Shown: piece after piece, positions 9,722-19,100 of the stretch
Numbering within the stretch: position 1 is the stretch's first letter
Layout: every line of letters starts with the position of its first letter
Source of the DNA: Sinohyriopsis cumingii
Lineage: Eukaryota > Mollusca > Bivalvia > Unionida > Unionidae
Length of the DNA: 64,000 nt
Reading direction: 5' to 3'
Assembly (NCBI GenBank): GCA_028554795.2
Contig: CM068830.1
Coordinates: 111,799,214-111,863,213, forward strand
Made by a program: the position numbers and the translations under genes
Notes under the pieces: generated by a model
What the model saw: only the letters and a program-made list of their open reading frames with translations
Told to the model about the DNA's origin: nothing
Database searches by the model: none

Positions 9722-10717
9722 ATGGTTGACATTTACGGAAGATCTTCTACTGGTAAGAAAATAAAATCCGACGTTGATCTGTCAAAGTATGCGACTAAAG
9801 ATGACCTCGCTGATATTATGAACCTTGCTGGAGTTGACCCAGATGAAGTTGTTATTTTTCAAGATCGATATGGTAAACTAAAAACCAGCAATATCAAATG
9901 GAATGATATAGTCCGGCGAGTACTCGGTGCAGTTACGGATAATATTCCCGTGTTTACTGATAGCGGCAAAATCAGAGATTCAAGTATATCGTTTGCAACA
10001 ATTAGAAATGAAATTACAAAAAGCGTTGCTAATTGTGTGAAAAGCACCGGTGACACAATGACGGGTGAACTTAACATGAACGGAAATAAAATAGTAGTTT
10101 TAAGAGATCCAACATCTGACGAAGACGCAGCAACAAAAAAATACGTTGACAACGTGGATGGTAAATTATCCACGTTACGGGCTGAGTATGACGTTCACGC
10201 GGGCGCTTTTGCAAGATTTCGCAGAAACCATCAAAAAACCACAGAAGAATTCTTCGGCGCTCCGCCTGTCGTCAACATAAAACTCGTTGATATCAAAAGT
10301 AACCTAGACACGATCAAACGAACACAACTAGACATCGTAGCGGGAATTCCTGAGATTATCAATAAAACCAATCTGATTAAAATTTCAGCTGAAATAACTC
10401 CCGGGCATATCACAAACATCGTATGCACGGTATCATCGGGATTTGCAACATGGTCAACGCAGAATAAAAATATCAAATATACCGCAACAGTCACTGGCGT
10501 GTACAGGCTATCTGTGTTTAGTGCTGCAAAATTTGAAATATTTACAACGTTTCCATGGCGTTATTCCACCGACAGGTTTTCCGGGGTTGTATCTGTTGTA
10601 TTAAATGTCGGAACCGAAGAAATATTTATTCTGGAAGCAGATGATAAGAAATTAACCGCAACATCTTACTGGTGGTGTTTGGAATTTGTAGCTGAAACAC
10701 CTCAATTGTTTGTATAA
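9722..10717 (+). CDS. E1 phage-like trimeric fibre protein
   Basis: This 331-residue protein begins MVDIYGRSS and has three parts. First is an N-terminal attachment region (about 1-105, with IKWNDIVRRV.GAVTDNIPVF). Next comes the motif GDTMTGELNMNGNKIVVLRD (about 116-135) followed by DAATKKYVD. This pattern is familiar from phage tail and neck fibres at the transition into a trimeric stalk. After a helical stalk there is a beta-rich head (about 220-331) with FATWSTQNKNIKYTATVTGV and FTTFPWRYSTDRFSG, reminiscent of C1q/TNF-like jelly-roll heads. Likely role: receptor-binding spike at the vertices. No breaks are visible. The head fold is inference. Confidence 0.75.
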   Translation: MVDIYGRSSTGKKIKSDVDLSKYATKDDLADIMNLAGVDPDEVVIFQDRYGKLKTSNIKWNDIVRRVLGAVTDNIPVFTDSGKIRDSSISFATIRNEITKSVANCVKSTGDTMTGELNMNGNKIVVLRDPTSDEDAATKKYVDNVDGKLSTLRAEYDVHAGAFARFRRNHQKTTEEFFGAPPVVNIKLVDIKSNLDTIKRTQLDIVAGIPEIINKTNLIKISAEITPGHITNIVCTVSSGFATWSTQNKNIKYTATVTGVYRLSVFSAAKFEIFTTFPWRYSTDRFSGVVSVVLNVGTEEIFILEADDKKLTATSYWWCLEFVAETPQLFV

Positions 10718-10725
10718 AAATATAT

Positions 10726-11250
10726 ATGGACGGTGCGCAATACAGATACAATCAAGCGCGTGAATGGCAGGCGACGCTAAAAGATCAAGTCGATCAATAT
10801 ACAGTAAAAGTAAAAAAATATCGACGACGATTGGTTATTGTTGATGTGATTGTTTATTCAGTATCCGCTGTTGTTGCTGGAACCGGTGTAATATTATCAG
10901 CGTTGACAACGATGGCACCAGTAGCTGTAACTGTTTGTATTTCAGCAGCAACAACTATTGCAGGTGTGCTTGGTATCATCACAAAAAAAATATGTACTTG
11001 TACGAACGAAAAGTTATCCGATTACAAAATAAAATTACATACAGCGACGGTAGCATACTCGAAATTATCCTCGTTGTTATCAGCGAGTCTCAGTGATGGA
11101 ATTATATCTGATTTCGAATTTTCAATGATGACCAAAATATACGACGAAGGTATTAAAGATACAAGTATCAATAATGACAGAATTACTCCAGCAGATCGTG
11201 ACCAACACAACTCTGCCAAAGATAACGAGGATCTCGGTAAGTTCAACTAA
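10726..11250 (+). CDS. E1 two-pass membrane protein overlapping the penton gene
   Basis: The protein has 174 residues. A cytosolic-looking N-terminus (QYRYNQAREWQ, then basic KKYRRR) precedes two adjacent hydrophobic segments (about 42-60 and 64-86, rich in Val/Ala/Thr), then a cysteine pair (CTC) and a helical charged tail. The start is 9 bases after the fibre stop and preceded by TATAAAAATATAT. The last ~77 bases overlap the following gene in a different frame, an arrangement also kept in E2. No family is recognised. A virion or host membrane role is inferred from the hydrophobic pair and from its position in the structural block. Confidence 0.65.
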   Translation: MDGAQYRYNQAREWQATLKDQVDQYTVKVKKYRRRLVIVDVIVYSVSAVVAGTGVILSALTTMAPVAVTVCISAATTIAGVLGIITKKICTCTNEKLSDYKIKLHTATVAYSKLSSLLSASLSDGIISDFEFSMMTKIYDEGIKDTSINNDRITPADRDQHNSAKDNEDLGKFN

Positions 11251-12553
11251 TCCTGAATTTAGTGTTAATTTTCCTACTGCAATTCCAGTAAAAGAAATAG
11301 CACTAGCTCAATTACGGGTATATTACAGCTGGCCAAATATCAGATCAAAATCATTTAATGGTACACCAGCAAATAATTCGCTTGTATTTGCTAACAACAA
11401 CAAACCCGATGGAACACCTGACTGGGTTGTTGTTGGAATACCAACTGGCAGTTACCAGATTGAAGAGATCAGTGAGGAATTTGCGCGTAGAATAAAATCA
11501 ATAACGGGAAAGGAATCAAAAATATCAATAAACGTTCATGAGCCGACGTTGTCCTCGACGGTTGAAATAAACTCGCCTGATTATGCCGTTGATATTTATC
11601 AATCTTCAATCAGATCAGTGCTAGGATGGCCTGAAATTCCCCCGGTGCATAAAGGACCACCAGAACCAACTCGGGATGATTTTACGTCAAAGACCAGTCT
11701 TCGTCATGATATTAAAATGAATTCAGAATGGCTAGATTACATAGAAGTAAAACCAGGATGGAGGGGGGGAATACCTGTATATGATCCTAGAGCTCTTTTG
11801 TATAATCTTAATGAACGTGTTATTGCTTTGAATATTGATTCTATATTTGCTTCAATAAACTTAGACCATGAAATACAAGTAAATCATTTACGTGATAGTT
11901 TTCAAGAGTATTTATTTGATTCAACATCTGCGCGCGATACTATTATTAGGTACATAGAAGTTTTAAATTATATAGTTAATTCTTCTGAAGTTATCTATAA
12001 CAGAATTAGAGATATGGTTCTTAAGTCATCAAGCGATTATAAAAAATCCTTCGCAGCCAAGTACAAAATACCCGAAGCTGACATTGTAACGCTTAAGTTT
12101 CCTGATTATAATCCGGATAAATTAAGAAAATCTGTCAATGATGTCATTGATGAGTTTTTTCCTAAAATACTCGATGCATGGAAAAAACTAGCACCATTAG
12201 CAGTTGTTCTCAGACATGATAATGATCCACATGGCGGCGGAAGACACGTATCCCCGCGGATCGTTAATATAACACCGACGGTCGCGGTCAATCTGGTTTG
12301 TGACGTAATCGATGGCAGCTATCAAATAGATCTTGGAAGATCAAATCAGGCTCAACAAGGATACATCCTGTACACGTTCACACCACAAGTTCCCCCTGGA
12401 AATTTAATCGTGCAAGAACCAACTAATCCCGTGTATTTGCGGTGTCACAATAATATGTTAACACGAATCAATTTTAAACTCACAGACCACCTTAATCGCT
12501 TGATTGACATACGTGAAGAAGAGCTTGTAATAAATCTGTATGTAAAGTCCTAG
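11174..12553 (+). CDS. E1 penton-like minor capsid protein
   Basis: This is a 459-residue protein starting MTELLQQI, a start shared with E2. The N-terminal ~150 residues (PTAIPVKEIALAQLRVYYSW, ITGKESKIS) and the last ~95 residues (PRIVNITPTVAVNLVCDVI, YILYTFTPQVPPG, LIDIREEELVINLYVKS) are conserved. The final strand motif, LTD followed by LIDIREEELVINLYV, is characteristic of single jelly-roll penton/minor capsid proteins of Mavericks and PLVs. Between them is a helical insertion (about 195-370) that differs between E1 and E2. Together with the capsid-like protein it would form the vertices of the shell. The gene is intact. Confidence 0.75.
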   Translation: MTELLQQIVTNTTLPKITRISVSSTNPEFSVNFPTAIPVKEIALAQLRVYYSWPNIRSKSFNGTPANNSLVFANNNKPDGTPDWVVVGIPTGSYQIEEISEEFARRIKSITGKESKISINVHEPTLSSTVEINSPDYAVDIYQSSIRSVLGWPEIPPVHKGPPEPTRDDFTSKTSLRHDIKMNSEWLDYIEVKPGWRGGIPVYDPRALLYNLNERVIALNIDSIFASINLDHEIQVNHLRDSFQEYLFDSTSARDTIIRYIEVLNYIVNSSEVIYNRIRDMVLKSSSDYKKSFAAKYKIPEADIVTLKFPDYNPDKLRKSVNDVIDEFFPKILDAWKKLAPLAVVLRHDNDPHGGGRHVSPRIVNITPTVAVNLVCDVIDGSYQIDLGRSNQAQQGYILYTFTPQVPPGNLIVQEPTNPVYLRCHNNMLTRINFKLTDHLNRLIDIREEELVINLYVKS

Positions 12554-13358
12554 GACTTTTGTCGTAAAGACTTCCGTCGTAAGACTTTATCGTAGATCTT
12601 CATGTGGAGGAAGGTTTTTACACACGAGGATTTCTTAACAGTTAGAAGAACATTTGTAACAGAGATCAGACTCAAATTCGATCAACTTAAAAAAATATTT
12701 TATTATTACTGGCACAAATTTGTGTTTGGTACAAATTAATCGGCCTAGGCAACTAAAAAAGCTAGTCGATGAAAGTAAAATTAAAATTTCTATCACAAAA
12801 AAAATAATATTTATTAATTTTCCTGATTTTTACTGAAATTGTACAAATTACTTGATTTTGACTACCAACTACCCCCTCAGAAACATAAAAATGCACGAAC
12901 TACTTGATTTTGACTACCAACCACCCCGTCAGAAACATAAAAATGCACGAACTACTTGATTTTGACTACCAACTACCCCGTCAAAATCAAGAAAGTTCTA
13001 ACCTTGTCAAATTGTTCCTAACAAATTTTATTTATTATAAATTAATTTTATTTATTTATTTACTGAGATTTTTATTTTTTTTTTACTAAAATACAACGAA
13101 ATTGCTCAATTTTCCTGATTTTGACTACCAACTACCCCGTCAGAAATCAAGTAGTTCGTGCATTTTTCTTTGATTTTGACTACCAACTACCCCGTCAGAA
13201 TCAAGTAATTTGTGCATTTTTCTTGATTTTAGTAAAAAAAAATAAATCCTCAGTAAAAATAAAATTTATAATAAATAAAATTTATAATAAATAAAATTTA
13301 TTAGGAACAAATTTGACAAGGTTAGAACTTTCTTGATTTTGACTACCAATACACGTGG
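12554..13358. repeat. E1 central repeat and palindrome region
   Basis: There is no gene here. A 52-bp unit is repeated head to tail from 12850, 12902 and 12954. Its core GATTTTGACTACCAACTACC recurs near 13117 and 13172, with a shortened copy near 13334. The outer parts form a long inverted repeat: about 12987-13043 (TCAAGAAAGTTCTAACCTTG...) pairs with about 13280-13336. The region separates the plus-strand structural block from the minus-strand gene that follows. It could hold the convergent transcription terminators or a replication signal; either is inference. Confidence 0.8.
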
Positions 13359-13817
13359 TCAGCGTTGACTTGGACCCCAGTTACCAAAACTTTCATTTTC
13401 ATTATCATCAGTAACGAGGTTACTCTGGATCGTTTCATCAGTAACGAAGTTACTCTGGATCGTTTCACGATCTGACATTATTTTTCTTAATTGTCTTATG
13501 CGGGTACTAATCGTTTTCTTTGCCTCATACTCGTGGGATAATAACGACTTAATTCTTTCTACGGCGGTAGAAAGAGGAACGAACTCCTTCACATGATCAT
13601 CTTCTACGGTAGCTAGCGACTGAAACATTGCCGATTGAATCCGTTTCATGAGACTGTATTCAGATGATAGTGTGTGTGTCCCCATGGTTTTACGTTCTTG
13701 TAAAATCTCAAAATCAGAAACTATTTTTTCAGGATTAAGTTCATCAGATATATTAATTCCATCTTTTTTTAATTTTTTAATAGCGACAATTACATCATTG
13801 ATATTTTCATGGTTCAT
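13359..13817 (-). CDS. E1 small helical protein of unknown function
   Basis: This is a 152-residue protein starting MNHENINDVI, preceded on its strand by TATATTATATA. It is predicted helical throughout, rich in Lys/Glu/Ile, and ends with a tandem duplication of ETIQSN.VTD. A homologue in E2 (34953-35333) shares the start, an FVPLS..(V/I)E.I segment and the spacing of charged residues, so it is a genuine conserved gene. It lies beside the repeat regions in both elements. No family is recognised; a DNA-binding or regulatory role would fit its position, but nothing in the sequence proves it. Confidence 0.65.
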   Translation of the reverse strand: MNHENINDVIVAIKKLKKDGINISDELNPEKIVSDFEILQERKTMGTHTLSSEYSLMKRIQSAMFQSLATVEDDHVKEFVPLSTAVERIKSLLSHEYEAKKTISTRIRQLRKIMSDRETIQSNFVTDETIQSNLVTDDNENESFGNWGPSQR

Positions 13818-13859
13818 TATATAATATATAAATCTTTAAAATAAAAAAAATATCCCTAG

Positions 13860-14410
13860 AACACCTATCGAGTGTTTAGCGAGTTCGTCGGGATGTTTCA
13901 GGGACAGCACAGCCAAGAACTCGTAGCTTGCCACCGCAATCTACCAAGTTCATTAGGCAAATATTCCCTCTACGAGAGCCCCTAATCCGCCAAACAACGG
14001 TCTAGAGGCCCAAGAGGGAGGACGGCACAACCCTCATAAACTCGTAGCTTGCCACCGCAATCTACCAAGTTTAGAGGTATACACATAACATATAACTAAC
14101 TAAGGACAGCACAGTCCTCATTAAACTCGTAGCTTGCCACCGCAATCTACCAAGTTTAGAGGTATACATATAACATATATACAATGAATGAAGAGCCCCT
14201 ATCGAGTGTATTAGCGAGCTCAGATTATGAATGAAACGGCACTAACTAAGGACAGCACAGTCCTCATTAAACTCGTAGCTTGCCACCGCAATCTACCAAG
14301 TTTAGAGGTATACATATATACAATGAAATGGTTATATACAATGAATGAAGAGCCCCTATCGAGTGTATTAGCGAGCTCAGATTATGAATGAAACGGTACT
14401 AACTAAGGAC
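13860..14410. repeat. E1 hairpin-bearing tandem repeats
   Basis: Four copies of a ~35-nt imperfect hairpin lie at about 13918-13951, 14038-14073, 14123-14157 and 14269-14303. Each has arms GTAGCTTGC and GCAATCTAC around a CACC loop, extended by AAACT/AGTTT. The last two copies sit in a larger head-to-tail unit of about 145-158 bp that also contains AGCCCCTATCGAGTGTATTA. No coding capacity is visible. The conserved stem suggests a structured DNA or RNA element such as a terminator, a recombination site or a small RNA. Confidence 0.75.
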
Positions 14411-15240
14411 AGTACAAACATATACGCTCAGCAAAATCACACCCACAATAATTAATCCAGTGGGTGATACGAAAATATGTATCAACCACAAGTCAATATT
14501 GTGGTTTGTGAATTTGCTGAGCGGAGGGGTTCTTGCGGTTCCCCCCACTATTATAAAAATCGCAATTATGCGCACCACCGACAAATTGTCAGCCATGGGG
14601 ATTCGATCCTGGACCGCGAGCGCCACAGTCCAATACCATACTGATCGAGCTATCAAACATTGTTACGAACATATGTTTCGGAAGTTAATATATAGCTAGC
14701 TATATAGCTAAGGAACCAATATTTACAGTAAACAGCGGTTTCTGAATAATAACGGTTTCTGTATTTAACAGTTTCTGTATTTATAACAGTTTCTGTATTT
14801 ATAACAGTTTCTGAATAATAACAGTTTCTGAATAATAGTTTCTGTATTTGTAGCAGACCGAAAATCAATAATAACAGTAGCATTAATGCACCAGTCAAAG
14901 AACTTTCCAGAATTGTAAGTTCAGTGAACACACAACTGCAGGTCAATTACAATGAGTAACGGTTTCTGTTTCACACACAACTTCCTACGGATCAATAATA
15001 TTATCTTTTGTATGATGGGAAAATATTTAAAAACCATAAATAATACTTATGAGTCTAATGAGTTAGGTTCGTCGGTACTATACGATGTAATTAGTTAAAC
15101 TGACTAATTACGATCATAAAAAACCAACCATCTACGAAGAAAACTATATATTACAAAGTAATCTCCCCTTAAATCAAAAATTCAGTAGTGTATGGAGGAC
15201 CTACTGTGACATAAATTAAAAAAATTAATTCAATGTGGTG
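14411..15240. other. E1 gene-free region with hairpins, a tRNA-like segment and short tandem repeats
   Basis: Small inverted repeats occur at 14448-14466 (CACCCAC/GTGGGTG), 14485-14510 (ACCACAA/TTGTGGT) and 14528-14550. On the minus strand at about 14590-14665 there is a Pol III-like pair of boxes (TAGCTCGATCAGTATGG and GGATCGAATCC) spaced as in tRNA genes, but the acceptor and T stems do not pair. At 14740-14860 a CAGTTTCTGTATTTATAA-like unit is repeated several times. The rest is AT-rich, with no supported gene. Confidence 0.55.
14590..14665 (-). other. tRNA-like/SINE-like segment
   Basis: Box A-like and box B-like sequences have tRNA spacing, and between them a stem GGACTG...CGGTCC resembles an anticodon arm. 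The acceptor stem cannot be formed and the T arm is weak. It is more likely a tRNA-derived SINE head or a decayed tRNA than a functional gene. Confidence 0.3.
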
Positions 15241-15247
15241 ATGATAG

Positions 15248-15745
15248 TTATTGATACTGAAAGATGATTTTCTGCTTATATTTTTTCGAGAGAGCAGATC
15301 TGGTTATATTATCTGCTACATTTTGTACTGAACGCGAGTTAATATCAAAATATGTCGCAGCCGCGTTCATAGACTGAAACATAATTACTTTACCGGTTTC
15401 TATGTTTGTAGAAATTACCCCCCTCTTTCCGATTGTCTTATATCTTCCTGTATTACCACATGCAGAGTTCACGCTTCGAGTGACAACACGAAGGTTGGAT
15501 AAATTATTGTTTTGAGGATTTCCATCAATATGATCAATAACAAGACCGTCATTGATCAAACCCTTGTGACACTCGTATGTAAATCTATGACATAGATATC
15601 TTCTCTTTCCAACTGTAAATCTAAGATAGCCAGTATTAGAAACATTACCAACTTGTCTCTTCAACTTGCGGTGTCTGATGATACCATTAATATTTGATTC
15701 ATAGTTTGTTATGACAGGATGTGGGACAAATATATTTTGCTCCAT
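15248..15745 (-). CDS. E1 HNH endonuclease of the homing/HNH_3 type
   Basis: This 165-residue protein contains the HNH core GLVIDHIDGNPQNNNLSNLR (about 80-99) preceded by RYLCHRFTYECHKG. A C-terminal NUMOD-like helix-turn-helix follows (SMNAAATYFDINSRSVQNVA, about 125-144). This layout is typical of free-standing HNH nucleases carried by phages and large DNA viruses. Its start is preceded by AATATTATTATA. It follows the zinc-finger gene in the same orientation with a 10-base gap, likely as one unit. E2 keeps the gene in the same place but broken. It may act in replication or host DNA cleavage, or be a passenger. Confidence 0.8.
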   Translation of the reverse strand: MEQNIFVPHPVITNYESNINGIIRHRKLKRQVGNVSNTGYLRFTVGKRRYLCHRFTYECHKGLINDGLVIDHIDGNPQNNNLSNLRVVTRSVNSACGNTGRYKTIGKRGVISTNIETGKVIMFQSMNAAATYFDINSRSVQNVADNITRSALSKKYKQKIIFQYQ

Positions 15746-15755
15746 TATAATAATA

Positions 15756-16055
15756 TTATATGTTTAAATCATTGTTTGTCTGAAATCTTGATATATAATC
15801 CTCCACGGATTTTATAGCGTTTTCACCGCTATTATTTTTTTTGTCATAATATCTTTTGAGCTCTCTGAACCGTTTCCCGCCGCACTTCCCACATAATTCT
15901 GTCTTTCCTCGCACTCCAATACCACACCGTAGACATGGTATTGGTCCTAGACTTCCTCGTCGTATGTTTTGTGAGTGCATCCAACAAAATTCCTTTCTAC
16001 AGGATTTGTTGCATCGATTTACTGAGCCGATCATCAACCATCTACATTGGGACAT
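15756..16055 (-). CDS. E1 cysteine-rich zinc-finger protein A
   Basis: The protein has 99 residues with two cysteine clusters: C....W.......CN..C....C..H in the first 30 residues and IPCLRCGIGVRG...LCGKCGG at about 41-63. The second looks like a zinc ribbon. The end is basic, then mildly acidic. It is transcribed divergently from the polymerase-helicase gene with about 48 bp between start codons, so the two share one TATA-rich promoter region. A close homologue is in E2 (33152-33433), and a paralogue sits at the right end of E1 (21858-22238). A DNA-binding or regulatory role is inferred. Confidence 0.75.
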   Translation of the reverse strand: MSQCRWLMIGSVNRCNKSCRKEFCWMHSQNIRRGSLGPIPCLRCGIGVRGKTELCGKCGGKRFRELKRYYDKKNNSGENAIKSVEDYISRFQTNNDLNI

Positions 16056-16103
16056 TGTATATATATATATAATTTTCTTTATTTAAATATTTGTTTTAAT
16101 TAT
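16056..16103. promoter_or_regulatory. Shared divergent promoter region of zinc-finger and polymerase-helicase genes
   Basis: Forty-eight bases separate the two start codons. They contain a run of TA dinucleotides and TATTTAAATA. The same pair of elements occurs at the corresponding place in E2 (33090-33151), although the rest has diverged, which supports a regulatory function. Confidence 0.5.
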
Positions 16104-19100
16104 ATGAACGAGTTTGAGAGATTATCCCAAACTAGGCCTGTTAAGTATAAATTCAACCTTGACAGATTATCTTCTGACTTGCCAGTACGAGATCTGGTTG
16201 ATCCGAAAAATAAAAGTTTGATCTCGAAAATTCATGACGCTAAGAAAGAATTTTACACGGATGGTGCATCTCATACATGGTCAACGTTCAAGATTATACG
16301 AAACACTGACTTTGTCACGGACGCTACAATGAATGACAAGCGAGCGGCAACTATCATTAACTACATCGCTGAATACGAGGGCAATCAAAAATATTTCTTC
16401 AGAGTAAAATTTATTGTATTAACAGAAACAGATAGTTGGATTATCCGTGACAAATATGATCCTGTCCTTGGCAATAATAAAACTATCATATTAAGTAAAA
16501 ATTCCAGACCGGGTCTACTGACGGGTATTGATAAACCGTATTATGAGCGAGCGTATCCTGTAACAGCGGTTATTTATGGAATTTATGAGATAAATAAAAA
16601 ACCTAACGTTGATAAACTAGCGCCGATGAAATTATCATCCTTGACCTTGTCAAGGCTAAATTGTGTGGCTGAACGAGTAATAGAACACTTTACAAACGCG
16701 ATGCGTGGAAATGGATTAACTGATTTAAGGCGTGAAAAAATAAACTCGTGGGCTGATTCAGTTAGGGATACTGGTGCTACAATAAAAGATGTTGCTGAGT
16801 TAGGAAAAATATTAAAATTTCCAATAACCGTAGCAACAATAATGGGAGAAGTACTGTACCAGTCGAAATATAAATCGAAAGGAGCTCCAATAAATATTAT
16901 CGATCATAACGCGCACGCATGGACTAACGCAGTAACAATATTTCCACGTGATCGAACTGTTAGATTTTACTCCACAGATATGGCTGTGGCAGATAATTCT
17001 GGAGCAGATATGAGTATGTTTGATTTTATCAACGAAATAAGTAAAACCGATCCTGTATCGGTATGGTTATTCAAAAGTAATGAGGAGGGTGAATTTGATC
17101 AGTTTGTCAAACCGAACGGTGAAATATATCGCACAGAATCCCTCCATGACGAGATGAAAAATCTTGCGACGTTTTTACAGTGCAAGCACGCGGAAAATAC
17201 TGACAAATTACTAACTAATTGTTTTACCGTTCCATCTGTTGCGGCTCATTTCGCCAGAGAACGAAATTCATGGAAACCAACACGATTTGATTTACTCGAG
17301 GACGTACGTGCAAGTTGCGTCGAATATGGACATGGCGGATTATGGAATACCAAATACAATTACAATGATGTTATTTCGGTTGATATGGTTGCATGTTATC
17401 CAGGAAGTTTTCTGGGATACGGAGATTGTTCTACGTACTTTGAAAGATTTGGTCACCCTACAAACGAGATGACGCGAGTGGCAATTAATGGACCATTACC
17501 TGATTTTGATCTGACTGGATTCGCCTGTATTGAGTCGTTCGAGTTTAACGAAAATCTTCACAAGATTTGTTATGTTTGGTTTGGCAGACATTTTTGTGAA
17601 AAACGTTGGGCACCTATAGTTCTGTTGCGATATATGCTAGATTGTATGATACTGACATCGTTGGTGGTCAGTGAGGCAATTATATCATATCATGCACAGA
17701 CCAAAGTTTGGTTGCCCATGTCAGATCCTGAAGTTATCAGCGAGTTTAAGGAAAAATATCCTGATGTTTCCGAAGATGATATTCCTAAAATTCTCGAGAT
17801 TAAACTCAAAACCGCAAAAGATCTCGGTAGAAAAATTATAGGTAAATTTACTCAAGGTGGTGCATATGATTATAAAAGACATCACGCACGATTAATTCTA
17901 GATGATGCCGAGTACGATTTTATAATCGCTGATACAACGGCGAAAAATACATTTGTAAATCGAGAGAGTGTTTATTTATCCGACGGAACAAAATTGGATA
18001 CGATCGTTAGTTACATAAATGACGTATCCCCGCAATATACTCATCTAAGATCTTCCATGTTGGCTTATGTTTCTATAAATTTATTATCGATGATTAATAG
18101 ATTTCCTGAGACCGCAGTCAGAGTCGCAACAGATTCGTTTTATATTTCAAGTAAATATTTAGAATCTGTTATGAAATTTACAAGTAATGATGAACGATGG
18201 GGTTCGTGGAGAATAAAAAAGGAACTATTACACAATTATGCAGAATCAGCAAATGTTCCAGTGAGAGATGTTTATCGTGAGGGTAATAAAATATCAGAAA
18301 TGTCGAAAGCACCATCGTTGAGTGATCCAATAACCAGATATAAGACAGTATATCTCAATGGACCTGGTGGATGCGGCAAAACAACTCGAACGATTAATAT
18401 TTTTAGAAATTCAGATATAATCGTGCTGACACCCACACATAGACTTGCACGTGAGATGAAACAGCGGCAAGTACAATCGTGCACGTATCATAGTTTCTTC
18501 CGATGGCGCGGGGATACATGGACTCCTGAACGGATGGGGGAAAAATATATACCTAAAATAATTATTTGGGATGAGATATGCACGGTCTCATTGGATACAT
18601 TAAAAATGTTTCTTGATTGGTTGTTGACGAAAAATACCGCCATAATAATGTGTGGCGATCATGGTCAACCTCCGCCTTTTGTTGGACCATCTCCACATGA
18701 CTGGTCAAAAAATTTCGTTGATTATTACGAAGAAATAGATGATGATCATAGAGCTCTTGATGCAAATTTGAAAGAGTTTAAAAAATTAATCAGATTACAA
18801 TCAAACAAAATTCAGTGCGAAATATTACGTGGAGTGATCTCAGAGACATCAATGAGTGATTTTTTGAACTCATGGAGACCCAACGATTTGATCGTAGCAA
18901 GTAGAAAAATAATCAGAGACGCTTTACAACAACAGTTATTTCAACTGCATAAAGAACAATATTCAGAACTACCCGTTCCGTTATGTTATAGACCATCAGA
19001 TACACGAAAACAGAATATTAATGTTGATATTCCAGGACCCTTGACAGAGTCAAGGAAACAGAATCTCGTATTAAATGATATTGTCGCCGTTGATATCAGT

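Noticed and set aside
13860..14410. CRISPR-like array
   Set aside because: Only four repeats, irregular spacing, spacers themselves partly repeated, and a eukaryotic context. It is a tandem duplication carrying hairpins.
14590..14665. Functional tRNA gene
   Set aside because: Box-like motifs are present but the acceptor and T stems do not pair; kept only as a tRNA/SINE-like relic.
14399..14946. Two minus-strand frames in the E1 gene-free region
   Set aside because: They run through hairpins and short tandem repeats (ETVINTETVINT) and have no counterpart in E2.
16047..16103. Upstream start for the polymerase-helicase protein
   Set aside because: It overlaps the divergent zinc-finger start, encodes a hydrophobic low-complexity stretch from TA-rich DNA, and has no counterpart in E2.
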